Positions 8,169 to 15,238 of a stretch of DNA of 64,000 nt are shown here, in pieces; positions within the stretch are counted from its first letter, which is position 1, and each line of letters begins with the position of its first letter. This DNA comes from Streptomyces echinatus (GTDB lineage Bacteria; Actinomycetota; Actinomycetes; Streptomycetales; Streptomycetaceae): contig NZ_JACHJK010000012.1 in NCBI RefSeq assembly GCF_014203595.1, positions 124,001-188,000 of the forward strand, written 5' to 3'. The notes under the pieces are model-generated. The model was not told the DNA's origin, made no database searches, and was given only the letters and a program-made list of their open reading frames with translations. The position numbers and the translations under genes are program-made.

Positions 8169-9299
8169 ATGCCCGGGCGGACCGTCACCCTGTTCCTCGC
8201 CGGAGACGTCATGCTCGGCCGGGGCGTCGACCAGATCCTCCCGCACCCCGGCGACCCGCTGCTCCGGGAGGACTACGTGCACGACGCCCGGGACTACGTC
8301 GCCCTGGCGGAGGCCGCGAACGGACCCGTGCCCCGGCCCGTCGACCCCGCCTGGCCGTGGGGCGAGGCACTGCCCGTGCTGGAGCGCGCCGCCCCGGACG
8401 TACGGGTGATCAACCTGGAGACCGCCGTCACCGGGAACGGCGACTTCGCGCCGGGCAAGGGCGTCCACTACCGGATGCACCCCGCCAACCTGCCCTGCCT
8501 CGCCGCCGCCCGCCCCGACGTCTGCGTCCTCGCCAACAACCACGTGCTCGACTTCGGGCCGGCCGGCCTCGCGGAGACGCTGGACTCCCTCGCCGCGGCC
8601 GGGCTGCGCACCGCCGGAGCGGGCCGGAACGAGGTCACCGCGTGGCGGCCCGCGGCCGTACCGCTGCGGGCCGGCGGACGCGTCCTGGTCCTCGCCTTCG
8701 GGATGCCCTCCAGCGGGATCCCGCACAGCTGGGCCGCCACCGCCGAACGGCCCGGCGTGGCCTTCGTCACCGCGCCGACCCCGGCCGCCGCGACGGACTT
8801 CGCCGACCGCCTGCGACAGCTCGAACGCCCCGGCGACATCGTCGTCGCATCCGTCCACTGGGGCCCCAACTGGGGCTACACCGTTCCCCGCGACGAGGTC
8901 CGCTTCGCCCACGCGCTCGTCGACGCCGGCGCCGACGTCGTCCACGGGCACTCCTCGCACCACCCGCGCCCGCCGGAGGTGTACCGGGACCGGCTCGTCC
9001 TGTACGGCTGCGGCGACCTCGTCGACGACTACGAGGGCATCGGCGGCTACGAGCGCTACCGCGACGACCTGCGGCTGCTGTACCTCGCCTCGGTGGAGAC
9101 CGGCACCGGCCGGCTCACCGCACTGCGGATGGTGCCGCTCCGGGCCCGCCGGCTGCGCCTGGAACACGCCTCGGCCGACGACACCGACTGGCTGCGCACC
9201 GTGCTCGACGGCCATGCCCGCCCCCACGGCACCCGGGTCGAGCACGCCGCCGACGGCACGCTCACGGCACGGGCCCTGCACGCGGGCGCACCGCGGTGA
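8169..9299 (+). CDS. CapA-family (poly-gamma-glutamate synthesis-like) metallophosphatase
   Basis: This 376-residue protein carries the CapA/PgsA motifs in order: FLAGDVMLGRGVD, VINLETAVT, CVLANNHVLDFG, VASVHWGPNWG and VVHGHSSHHPRPPEVY. The fold is related to metallophosphatases. Some members take part in poly-gamma-glutamate capsule export, but no capB/capC-like partner is present here. No signal peptide or membrane anchor is visible, unlike Bacillus CapA. It is the last gene of the DUF1876/PRTase-hydrolase operon, 9 bp after the preceding stop. Mycobacterial Rv0574c is the comparable DosR-regulated protein. Its role is unknown. Confidence 0.82.
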   Translation: MPGRTVTLFLAGDVMLGRGVDQILPHPGDPLLREDYVHDARDYVALAEAANGPVPRPVDPAWPWGEALPVLERAAPDVRVINLETAVTGNGDFAPGKGVHYRMHPANLPCLAAARPDVCVLANNHVLDFGPAGLAETLDSLAAAGLRTAGAGRNEVTAWRPAAVPLRAGGRVLVLAFGMPSSGIPHSWAATAERPGVAFVTAPTPAAATDFADRLRQLERPGDIVVASVHWGPNWGYTVPRDEVRFAHALVDAGADVVHGHSSHHPRPPEVYRDRLVLYGCGDLVDDYEGIGGYERYRDDLRLLYLASVETGTGRLTALRMVPLRARRLRLEHASADDTDWLRTVLDGHARPHGTRVEHAADGTLTARALHAGAPR

Positions 9300-9309
9300 G
9301 GCCCGCCGC

Positions 9310-11037
9310 TCAGTGCCTCCCGCCCTTGCGCAGGAACCGGCGCAGCCGGGTCAGCGGCCAGGTGTTGATCACGTCGTCGCAGGTCAGCCAGCCGCGCTGC
9401 GCGGTACCGACGCCGTAACGCAGTTGCCCGAGGTGCGGCACGGAGTGCGCGTCGGAGTTCACGGCGAACTTCACCCCGTGCTCCCGGGCCCGCAGGATGT
9501 CCGCGTCGCACAGGTCCAGCCGGTCCGGCTGGGCGTTGACCTCCAGCGCGGTGCCGGTGCGCGCGCAGGCGGCGAACACCTCGTCCCAGTCGGCGTCCAC
9601 GCCCGGCCGCCTGCCGATCAGCCGGGTCGTCGGATGCCCGACCACATTGACGTACGGGTTCTCGCAGGCCCGCACCAGCCGGCGCGTCATCGCCCCGCGC
9701 GCCAGGCCGAAGTGGGAGTGCAGCGAGGCCACGCACAGATCGAAACCGGCGAGGAACTCCTCCGGCCAGTCCACCTCGCCCTCCGGACCGATGTTCAGCT
9801 CGGTGCCGTGCAGCAGCCGCATCCGGCGCCGGGTGCCGTCCAGCTCCCGCAGCCGCTCCCGCTGGGCGAGGACCTTCTCGTCCGTCATCCGCTGCATGGA
9901 CAGGCCGGGCGCGTGGTCGGTGACCGCGTAGTACGCGTAGCCCCGCTCGGCGGCGGCCTCCACCATCGTCTCCAGCGAGGCCAGACCGTCGGTGAGATCG
10001 GTGTGCGTGTGCAGGTCACCGCGGATGTCCCGCTCGGTCACCACCTCGGGCAGTTCCCCGCGCAGCCCCGCCTCGATCTCCCCGCGGTCCTCGCGCAGCG
10101 TCGGCGGGATCCACGGCAGGCCCAGCCGCGCGTACACGTCCTCCTCGGTACGGGAGGCGACCGGCTCCCCGCTCCCGGTGTCGAACAGGCCGTACTCGGA
10201 GAGCTTCAGACCCTGGTGCACGGCGATGGTCCGGGTACGGATGTTGTGCGCCCTGGAACCGGTGAAGTACTGCATCGCGGCGCCCCACGACTCCGGCGGC
10301 ACCACCCGCAGGTCGACCTGGAGCCCCTCGGCCGTGCGCACCGACGTCTTCTTCGAGCCCCGCACGACGACCTCGGCCGTGACCGGCAGCTCGCACAACG
10401 CGTCCATGAACGGCGCCGACCGCTTCGCCGCGACCAGCACGTCCAGGTCCCCGACGGTCTCCCGCATCCGGCGCAGCGAACCGGCGTACGCGCAGCGCCG
10501 GCAGCCCGTCACCCCCGACAGCCCGGCGACGATCCCCTCGGCGGTGTCCGTCGCCCGCGCCAGCGGCACCCGCGCACCCGCCCGCCGGAGCAGCTCGATG
10601 CCGTGCCGGATGTTGTCCTGGGTCTTCTCGCCGAAGCCCTTCAGATCGGCCAGCGCGTCCGCCTCGACGGCAGCGGCCAGCTCGCTCACCGAGGAGATGT
10701 GCAGGTCCTCGTAGAGCCGCAGCGCCTTCTTCGGCCCCAGCGTCGGGATCGTGATCAGCTCGCGCACCCCGGCGGGGATCCTCGCCCGGCGCTCCTCGAC
10801 CAGGCCGATGCGTCCCGTGCGCAGATACTCGGTCACCTTCTCGGCGATCGACCGGCCCACGTTCGGGATCTCCCGCAGCCCGTCCGCGTCCAGGGCGGAG
10901 ATGTCGGCCGGATGGCCGCCGATCGCCCGCGCCGCCTTCTCGTAGGCGCGTGCCTTGAAAGCGTCGCCTCCGGTGATCGCGAGGAGATCGGCGTACTCCC
11001 GCAGGAGCGCCTCGACCTCGTCGTTGGGCCGGGCCAC
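9310..11037 (-). CDS. polX: DNA polymerase/3'-5' exonuclease PolX
   Basis: The 575-residue protein has the bacterial PolX layout. An 8-kDa-like and helix-hairpin-helix N-terminal region (residues 1-135, with IPNVGRSIAEKV and LKGFGEKTQDNI) comes first. The family X polymerase core follows, with the metal-binding motif AGSLRRMRETVGDLDVLV and a further Asp in LQVDLRVV. The C-terminal PHP exonuclease domain starts at DLHTHTDLTDGL and contains YYAVTDHAPG and NSDAHS. It probably works in base-excision-type gap filling. All catalytic residues appear intact. It converges on the CapA-like gene. Confidence 0.93.
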   Translation of the reverse strand: MARPNDEVEALLREYADLLAITGGDAFKARAYEKAARAIGGHPADISALDADGLREIPNVGRSIAEKVTEYLRTGRIGLVEERRARIPAGVRELITIPTLGPKKALRLYEDLHISSVSELAAAVEADALADLKGFGEKTQDNIRHGIELLRRAGARVPLARATDTAEGIVAGLSGVTGCRRCAYAGSLRRMRETVGDLDVLVAAKRSAPFMDALCELPVTAEVVVRGSKKTSVRTAEGLQVDLRVVPPESWGAAMQYFTGSRAHNIRTRTIAVHQGLKLSEYGLFDTGSGEPVASRTEEDVYARLGLPWIPPTLREDRGEIEAGLRGELPEVVTERDIRGDLHTHTDLTDGLASLETMVEAAAERGYAYYAVTDHAPGLSMQRMTDEKVLAQRERLRELDGTRRRMRLLHGTELNIGPEGEVDWPEEFLAGFDLCVASLHSHFGLARGAMTRRLVRACENPYVNVVGHPTTRLIGRRPGVDADWDEVFAACARTGTALEVNAQPDRLDLCDADILRAREHGVKFAVNSDAHSVPHLGQLRYGVGTAQRGWLTCDDVINTWPLTRLRRFLRKGGRH

Positions 11038-11072
11038 CCCTCAAGTCTAGGAAGCCGCGCCCACCCACGCGA

Positions 11073-11097
11073 AAGGCCCCTGCTGAGCAGGGGCCTT
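11073..11097. terminator. Strong hairpin terminator downstream of tRNA-Leu
   Basis: A perfect 11-bp stem (AAGGCCCCTGC / GCAGGGGCCTT) closes a TGA loop. It lies 4 bp beyond the CCA end of the minus-strand tRNA gene and upstream of the polX start. It probably ends the tRNA transcript. Confidence 0.8.
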
Positions 11098-11100
11098 CAC

Positions 11101-11188
11101 TGGTGTCCGAGGGGGGACTTGAACCCCCACGCCCGATAAAGGGCACTAGCACCTCAAGCTAGCGCGTCTGCCATTCCGCCACCCGGAC
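11101..11188 (-). tRNA. tRNA-Leu (GAG anticodon)
   Basis: The minus strand folds as a long-variable-arm tRNA of 88 nt including an encoded CCA. The acceptor stem GTCCGGG pairs with CTCGGAC with one G-T wobble. The anticodon loop TTGAGGT reads GAG, decoding CUC/CUU leucine codons. The T-arm is GGGGGTTCAAGTCCCCC and the variable arm is a paired hairpin, as in class II tRNAs. It is divergent from the M20 peptidase gene. Confidence 0.95.
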
Positions 11189-11401
11189 AAGGTGTCTGTC
11201 GTGCGAGTTTTCCCTTTCGGCGGGGTTTCCCTCGCGGCGACGAAGGAAACATTACCAGGCTTTCGAGGGTGCCTGATCACCCCCGCTCCCGGGCTCGGCC
11301 GCGCGTGAACGGTGTGTGACGGGCCGGGTCCGGTCTTGGGTCCGGACGGCGCCGGAGAGAGGATGAGGAGACCACCAGCAGTGACAGCGGGAGGAAGCAC
11401 C

Positions 11402-12727
11402 GTGAGCGAGACGGACACGGCCAGGGGCGTCACCGGCGAGGACGAGGTCGTGGACCTCTGCCGCGAGCTGATCCGGTTCGACACCAGCAACTACGGCGAC
11501 CACTCAGGGCCGGGCGAGCGCAAGGCCGCCGAGTGGGTCGCCGAGAAGCTCGCCGAGGTCGGACTGGAGCCGAAGATCTACGAGTCGCACCCCGGCCGCG
11601 CCTCCACGGTGGCCCGCATCGAGGGCGAGGACCCCTCCCGGCCCGCGCTGCTGATCCACGGCCACCTGGACGTCGTCCCGGCCAACGCCGCCGACTGGAC
11701 CCACGACCCGTTCTCCGGCGAGGTCGCCGACGGGTGCGTGTGGGGGCGCGGGGCCGTCGACATGAAGGACATGGACGCGATGACCCTCGCGGTCGTCCGC
11801 GACCGGCTGCGCAGCGGGCGGCGGCCCCCGCGGGACATCGTGGTCGCCTTCCTCGCCGACGAGGAGGCGGGCGGCACGTACGGCGCCCGCCACCTGGTCG
11901 ACCACCACCCCGAGCTGTTCGAGGGCGTCACCGAGGCGATCAGCGAGGTCGGCGGCTTCTCGTACACCGTCAGCGAGGAGCGCCGGCTGTACCTGATCCA
12001 GACCGCCGAGAAGGGCATGCACTGGATGAAGCTGACCGTGGCCGGCACCGCCGGGCACGGGTCGATGATCCACCGTGACAACGCCATCACCGAGCTGTCG
12101 GAGGCCGTCGCCCGGGTCGGCCGGCACACGTTCCCGGTCCGGGTCACCAAGACCACCCGGGCCTTCCTCGACGAGCTCGGCGACGCCCTCGGCACCGAGC
12201 TGGACCCCGAGGACATGGAGTCCACCATCGCCAAGCTCGGGGGCATCGCCAAGCTGATCGGCGCGAGCCTGCGCAACACGGCCAATCCCACGCAGCTGAA
12301 CGCCGGCTACAAGGTCAACGTCATCCCGGGCGAGGCCACCGCCCACATCGACGGCCGGTTCCTGCCCGGCCACGAGGAGGAGTTCCTCGCCGACCTCGAC
12401 CGGCTCCTGGGCCCGCACGTGCGGCGCGAGGACGTGCACGCCGACAAGGCCGTGGAGACCACCTTCGACGGGGCGATCGTCGAGGCCATGCAGTCCGCGC
12501 TGCTCGCCGAGGACCCGGCGGCGAAGGCGATCCCGTTCATGCTCTCCGCCGGCACCGACGCCAAGTCCTTCGACGACCTGGGCATCCGCGGCTTCGGCTT
12601 CGTACCCCTCAAGCTGCCGCCGGAGCTGGACTTCGCGGGCATGTTCCACGGAGTGGACGAGCGGGTGCCGGTGGACGGGCTGCGGTTCGGTGTGCGGGTG
12701 CTCGACCGCTTCATCGACGCCTCGTGA
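11402..12727 (+). CDS. M20/M28-family zinc metallopeptidase (dipeptidase-like)
   Basis: This 441-residue enzyme has the M20 zinc-ligand motifs in order: LLIHGHLDVVPA (His), WGRGAVDMKDMD (bridging Asp), LADEEAGGTYG (catalytic and ligand Glu) and a late His in FAGMFHGVDERVP. The dimerisation domain in between contains GTAGHGSM. These residues predict hydrolysis of small peptides or N-acyl amino acids in the cytoplasm. GTG 11402 follows GGGAGGAAG at good spacing, so upstream in-frame starts are rejected. The natural substrate cannot be read from sequence. Confidence 0.88.
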   Translation: MSETDTARGVTGEDEVVDLCRELIRFDTSNYGDHSGPGERKAAEWVAEKLAEVGLEPKIYESHPGRASTVARIEGEDPSRPALLIHGHLDVVPANAADWTHDPFSGEVADGCVWGRGAVDMKDMDAMTLAVVRDRLRSGRRPPRDIVVAFLADEEAGGTYGARHLVDHHPELFEGVTEAISEVGGFSYTVSEERRLYLIQTAEKGMHWMKLTVAGTAGHGSMIHRDNAITELSEAVARVGRHTFPVRVTKTTRAFLDELGDALGTELDPEDMESTIAKLGGIAKLIGASLRNTANPTQLNAGYKVNVIPGEATAHIDGRFLPGHEEEFLADLDRLLGPHVRREDVHADKAVETTFDGAIVEAMQSALLAEDPAAKAIPFMLSAGTDAKSFDDLGIRGFGFVPLKLPPELDFAGMFHGVDERVPVDGLRFGVRVLDRFIDAS

Positions 12728-12885
12728 GGCCGTCCCCCACCGGGGCGCCGCGCTAATCGGGCAGCCGTACGAGGCCGACTGAGAAGGGTGAATGCGACGA
12801 TAAGTTCGTAGCTTGATTACTCCCTCCTCGTTGCAGCTGATGTGATCCCGCGCCTTGGGGTCGCATTGCCAACTAGGAGGAAGTA

Positions 12886-13119
12886 ATGATCAAGAAGGTC
12901 GTCGCTGCTGCGGCTGCCACCGGTGGTCTGGTTCTCGCGGGCGCGGGCCTCGCCGTCGCCGACTCCGGCGCCCAGGGTGCCGCCGTGCACTCCCCGGGCG
13001 TCGTGTCCGGCAACGTCGTCCAGGTACCCGTGCACATCCCGGTGAACGTGTGCGGCAACACGATCAACGTGATCGGGCTCCTGAACCCCGCCTTCGGCAA
13101 CGCCTGCGTCAACAAGTGA
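12886..13119 (+). CDS. chpH: Short chaplin ChpH
   Basis: This 77-residue precursor has a Sec signal peptide ending near AVADSGA, followed by a single chaplin domain of about 50 residues. The conserved features are HSPGVVSGNVVQVPV, two cysteines (VNVCGN and GNACVNK) that form a disulfide, and GLLNPAFGN. Short chaplins assemble into amphipathic amyloid fibres that lower surface tension so aerial hyphae can rise. The near-identity in pattern to S. coelicolor ChpH, from memory, supports the symbol. A strong binding site (TAGGAGGAAGTA) precedes ATG 12886. Developmental sigma control is likely but no promoter was identified. Confidence 0.95.
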   Translation: MIKKVVAAAAATGGLVLAGAGLAVADSGAQGAAVHSPGVVSGNVVQVPVHIPVNVCGNTINVIGLLNPAFGNACVNK

Positions 13120-13155
13120 CGCCGGCTCCCTGAGGGGCGTCCTTATACGAGCCGT

Positions 13156-13190
13156 CGGCCCCGGAGCGCGCGCCATGCGCTCCGGGGCCG
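13156..13190. terminator. Hairpin between chpH and chpC
   Basis: A 14-bp perfect stem (CGGCCCCGGAGCGC / GCGCTCCGGGGCCG) with a 7-nt loop sits 36 bp after the chpH stop. It could end most chpH transcripts, which fits the separate control and higher expression usual for short chaplins. Confidence 0.65.
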
Positions 13191-13237
13191 ACCGGTCTTC
13201 CGAGAACCGAAGCAGGGAAGGCAGGGGGGAATTCAGC

Positions 13238-14110
13238 ATGCGACAGGGCACGCGCAAGGGCCTGATGACCATGGCCGCGGCGACCGGCGTGATCGCCGCC
13301 GCGAGCGGCTACGCACACGCCGACGCGAACGCGGCGGGCGCCGCCGGGGGCTCACCCGGCGTACTGTCCGGCAACACGGTGCAGGCACCGGTGCACGTAC
13401 CGTTGAACGTCTGCGGCAACACCGTCAACGTCGTCGGGCTCCTCAACCCGTCGGTGGGCAACTCGTGCGCCAACCACGGCGGCGGTTCGGGGGGTCACCA
13501 CGGCGGCTCCGGCGGCTCGCGCGCCGACGGCCACACCGGCGGCTCGCCGGGCGTCGGGTCCGGCAACACCGTGCAGGTGCCGGTCGACGTCCCGGTGAAC
13601 GTGTGCGGCAACAGCGTCGACGTCATCGGCGTCGGCAACGCCACCGCGGGCAACGACTGCGCCAACGACGGCGGGTACGGCACCCCGCCGGGCAAGCCGG
13701 GCAAGCCGGGCCACCCCGGACACCCGGGCCACCCCGGACACCCGGGCCACCCGGGGAAGCCGGGCGAGCCGGGCCACCCGGGGAAGCCGGGCGAGCCTGG
13801 CCACCCGGGCACTCCGGGCCACCCCGGGACTCCGGGCCACCCCGGCACTCCAGGCAACCCCGGCACCCCGCACCAGCCGGGCGGGCAGGGCCACCACGGC
13901 ACGGGCACCCACTCCGGCACGAGCGGCCAGGACGCCGCCCACGGCACGTCCCGGGTCGAGGCACAGACGGGCCGCTCCACCCAGCCCCTGGGCACCGCCG
14001 AACTCGCCCACACGGGCAGCGAGGTTCCGCTGGGCCTCGCGCTCCCGGCCGGCGCGGGCGCGCTGCTCGCGGGCGCGGTCCTCTACCGCAAGGCCCGGGC
14101 CGCGGCCTGA
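13238..14110 (+). CDS. chpC: Long chaplin ChpC, sortase-anchored, with collagen-like spacer
   Basis: The 290-residue precursor has a signal peptide (to about residue 28) and two chaplin domains, each with two Cys (NVCGNTVNVVGLLNP... and NVCGNSVDVIGVGNA...). A His/Gly-rich linker joins them. A Gly-x-Pro repeat then runs for about 65 residues (GKPGHPGHPGKPGEPG type). A LAHTG sortase signal, a hydrophobic segment and a basic RKARAAA tail complete the cell-wall sorting signal. Long chaplins are fixed to peptidoglycan by class E sortases. Here they would anchor ChpH-type subunits. ATG 13238 follows GGGGGGA. The collagen-like spacer looks longer than I recall for S. coelicolor ChpC. Confidence 0.92.
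   Translation: MRQGTRKGLMTMAAATGVIAAASGYAHADANAAGAAGGSPGVLSGNTVQAPVHVPLNVCGNTVNVVGLLNPSVGNSCANHGGGSGGHHGGSGGSRADGHTGGSPGVGSGNTVQVPVDVPVNVCGNSVDVIGVGNATAGNDCANDGGYGTPPGKPGKPGHPGHPGHPGHPGHPGKPGEPGHPGKPGEPGHPGTPGHPGTPGHPGTPGNPGTPHQPGGQGHHGTGTHSGTSGQDAAHGTSRVEAQTGRSTQPLGTAELAHTGSEVPLGLALPAGAGALLAGAVLYRKARAAA
13678..13877 (+). repeat. Tandem 9-bp repeats coding Gly-x-Pro
   Basis: The DNA repeats units such as GGCCACCCG and GGGAAGCCG within chpC, giving an uninterrupted run of G-K/H/E/T-P triplets. Repeats of this kind change length by slippage, so copy number probably varies between strains. Confidence 0.85.
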
Positions 14111-14169
14111 GCGACAGCGCCGACAGGACGTCGGCCGGCGGCCCGGTGACCGGGCCGTGAAGCCGGCGG

Positions 14170-14207
14170 ACGGAGCGGGTCCCGCCTTCGGGCGGGGCCC
14201 GCTCCGT
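14170..14207. terminator. Bidirectional terminator between chpC and the DUF5703 gene
   Basis: A 17-bp stem (ACGGAGCGGGTCCCGCC pairing with GGCGGGGCCCGCTCCGT, one wobble) closes a TTCG tetraloop. It lies between convergent genes. Confidence 0.85.
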
Positions 14208-14221
14208 TCACATGTCCGTAC

Positions 14222-14410
14222 TCACCATGTGGCGCGTACCTGGCGGATGATCCGCCGGCGCAGCCGCACCCTGCGGCTGCCGTCGCGCAGCAGGCTCAGT
14301 CGGTCCAACTCCCAGTGTCCGTACTCGGCATGGTCCGTCAGCAGACGCGTCGCCTCCTTGCGGGAGACCCCGCGAGGCACGTACACGTCGACAAATTCGT
14401 ATTCCGGCAT
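14222..14410 (-). CDS. Small DUF5703-type conserved protein
   Basis: This 62-residue basic protein begins MPEYEFVDVYVPRGVSRKEA and continues with LLTDHAEYGHWELDRL and an arginine-rich end (VRLRRRIIRQVRATW). It matches, from memory, the actinobacterial DUF5703 family. No signal peptide or catalytic motif is visible; the charge suggests nucleic acid or membrane-surface contact. Function unknown. It converges on chpC across a strong terminator. Confidence 0.75.
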   Translation of the reverse strand: MPEYEFVDVYVPRGVSRKEATRLLTDHAEYGHWELDRLSLLRDGSRRVRLRRRIIRQVRATW

Positions 14411-14457
14411 CGCATCTATTGTGCGGGCTGGTGCCCGGTACGGATAGCGTCTGCACT

Positions 14458-15144
14458 ATGTCTGATGCTGCGCAGCCCACCGCTGCCGAGGTACGCGCCG
14501 CCGCCGAGGCGGTCAAGACCGCGCTCGACCGTCATCTGGCTGCGATCGAACGCAGGTCGGGAGAGGACGATCCGGCCGTCTCCGAGGCGTTCAACCAGCT
14601 GGCCGCTGCCGCGGAGGCGTACGACGAGCTGCTCTACGACCGCTTCGACGAGGTCACGCCCTTCGAGATCCCCGGTGCGGAGGACGCGCTGCCGCCGTAC
14701 GCGGGCCCCGAGGAACCGAACGCGATCAGTGTGCTGATCCGCCGCGACTACCTCGTGGCCGAACCCCAGCGGCTGCTGGCGCAGGCCCAGCGGGTCGAGG
14801 CGGCGGAGTACGAGGGCGGCGCGGACGCCGACGACGCCGCCGGGACCGTCCCCGGGGCGCTGGGCGTCCTCTTCGGCGAGTTCGAGCCGGACGAGATCGC
14901 CTCCCGGCACAAGGAGTTCGGCCTGGAGGAGGGCGACTCCACGCTCTGGGTCACGGCGGCGGAGGAGCCGTTCGAGGCCGGGGAGTGGCTGGAGGCACCG
15001 TTCGAGCACGTCGACCCGCAGACGGTGGTGTGCCGGTTCGACGTGAGCGCGGTCTTCGACGACGAGGAGTCCGACGGCGAGGACGAGCTCGACTTCGCCG
15101 GCGAGGACGACGAGGAGCTGGAAGCGCTCGACGCCGAGAAGTGA
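14458..15144 (+). CDS. Conserved Streptomyces hypothetical protein with acidic C-terminus
   Basis: This 228-residue soluble protein has a helical N-terminus (AAEVRAAAEAVKTALDRHL) and a middle with DYLVAEPQRLLAQAQRVE. The C-terminus is strongly acidic and ends FAGEDDEELEALDAEK. ATG 14458 is the last start before the conserved-looking MSDAAQPTAAEV segment; earlier in-frame codons lie in the intergenic region. I do not recognise a named domain. It is divergent from the DUF5703 gene, and its stop converges on the RecD-like gene. Confidence 0.7.
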   Translation: MSDAAQPTAAEVRAAAEAVKTALDRHLAAIERRSGEDDPAVSEAFNQLAAAAEAYDELLYDRFDEVTPFEIPGAEDALPPYAGPEEPNAISVLIRRDYLVAEPQRLLAQAQRVEAAEYEGGADADDAAGTVPGALGVLFGEFEPDEIASRHKEFGLEEGDSTLWVTAAEEPFEAGEWLEAPFEHVDPQTVVCRFDVSAVFDDEESDGEDELDFAGEDDEELEALDAEK

Positions 15145-15238
15145 GGCGTGCCCGGCGCTGCCGAGGGGTCCGAGGCCGGTACGGCACCGCCGGGCTCCGC
15201 CGTCGTGACGGACCGCCGCCGGAGGACGGGAGGGGCGG

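Noticed and set aside
6039..9281. A 1080-codon open frame on the minus strand
   Set aside because: It runs antisense through the DUF1876, PRTase-hydrolase and CapA-like genes and is Gly/Val/Gln-rich without domains. Only its last ~125 codons, from ATG 6416, are a real YchJ-type gene.
11101..11188. tRNA-Leu as a possible attachment site of an integrated element
   Set aside because: No integrase, excisionase or duplicated tRNA 3' end is visible nearby, and the neighbouring genes are ordinary chromosomal genes.
13678..13877. Tandem repeats as a possible CRISPR or minisatellite array
   Set aside because: The 9-bp units keep the reading frame of chpC and encode Gly-x-Pro, so they are coding repeats without spacers.
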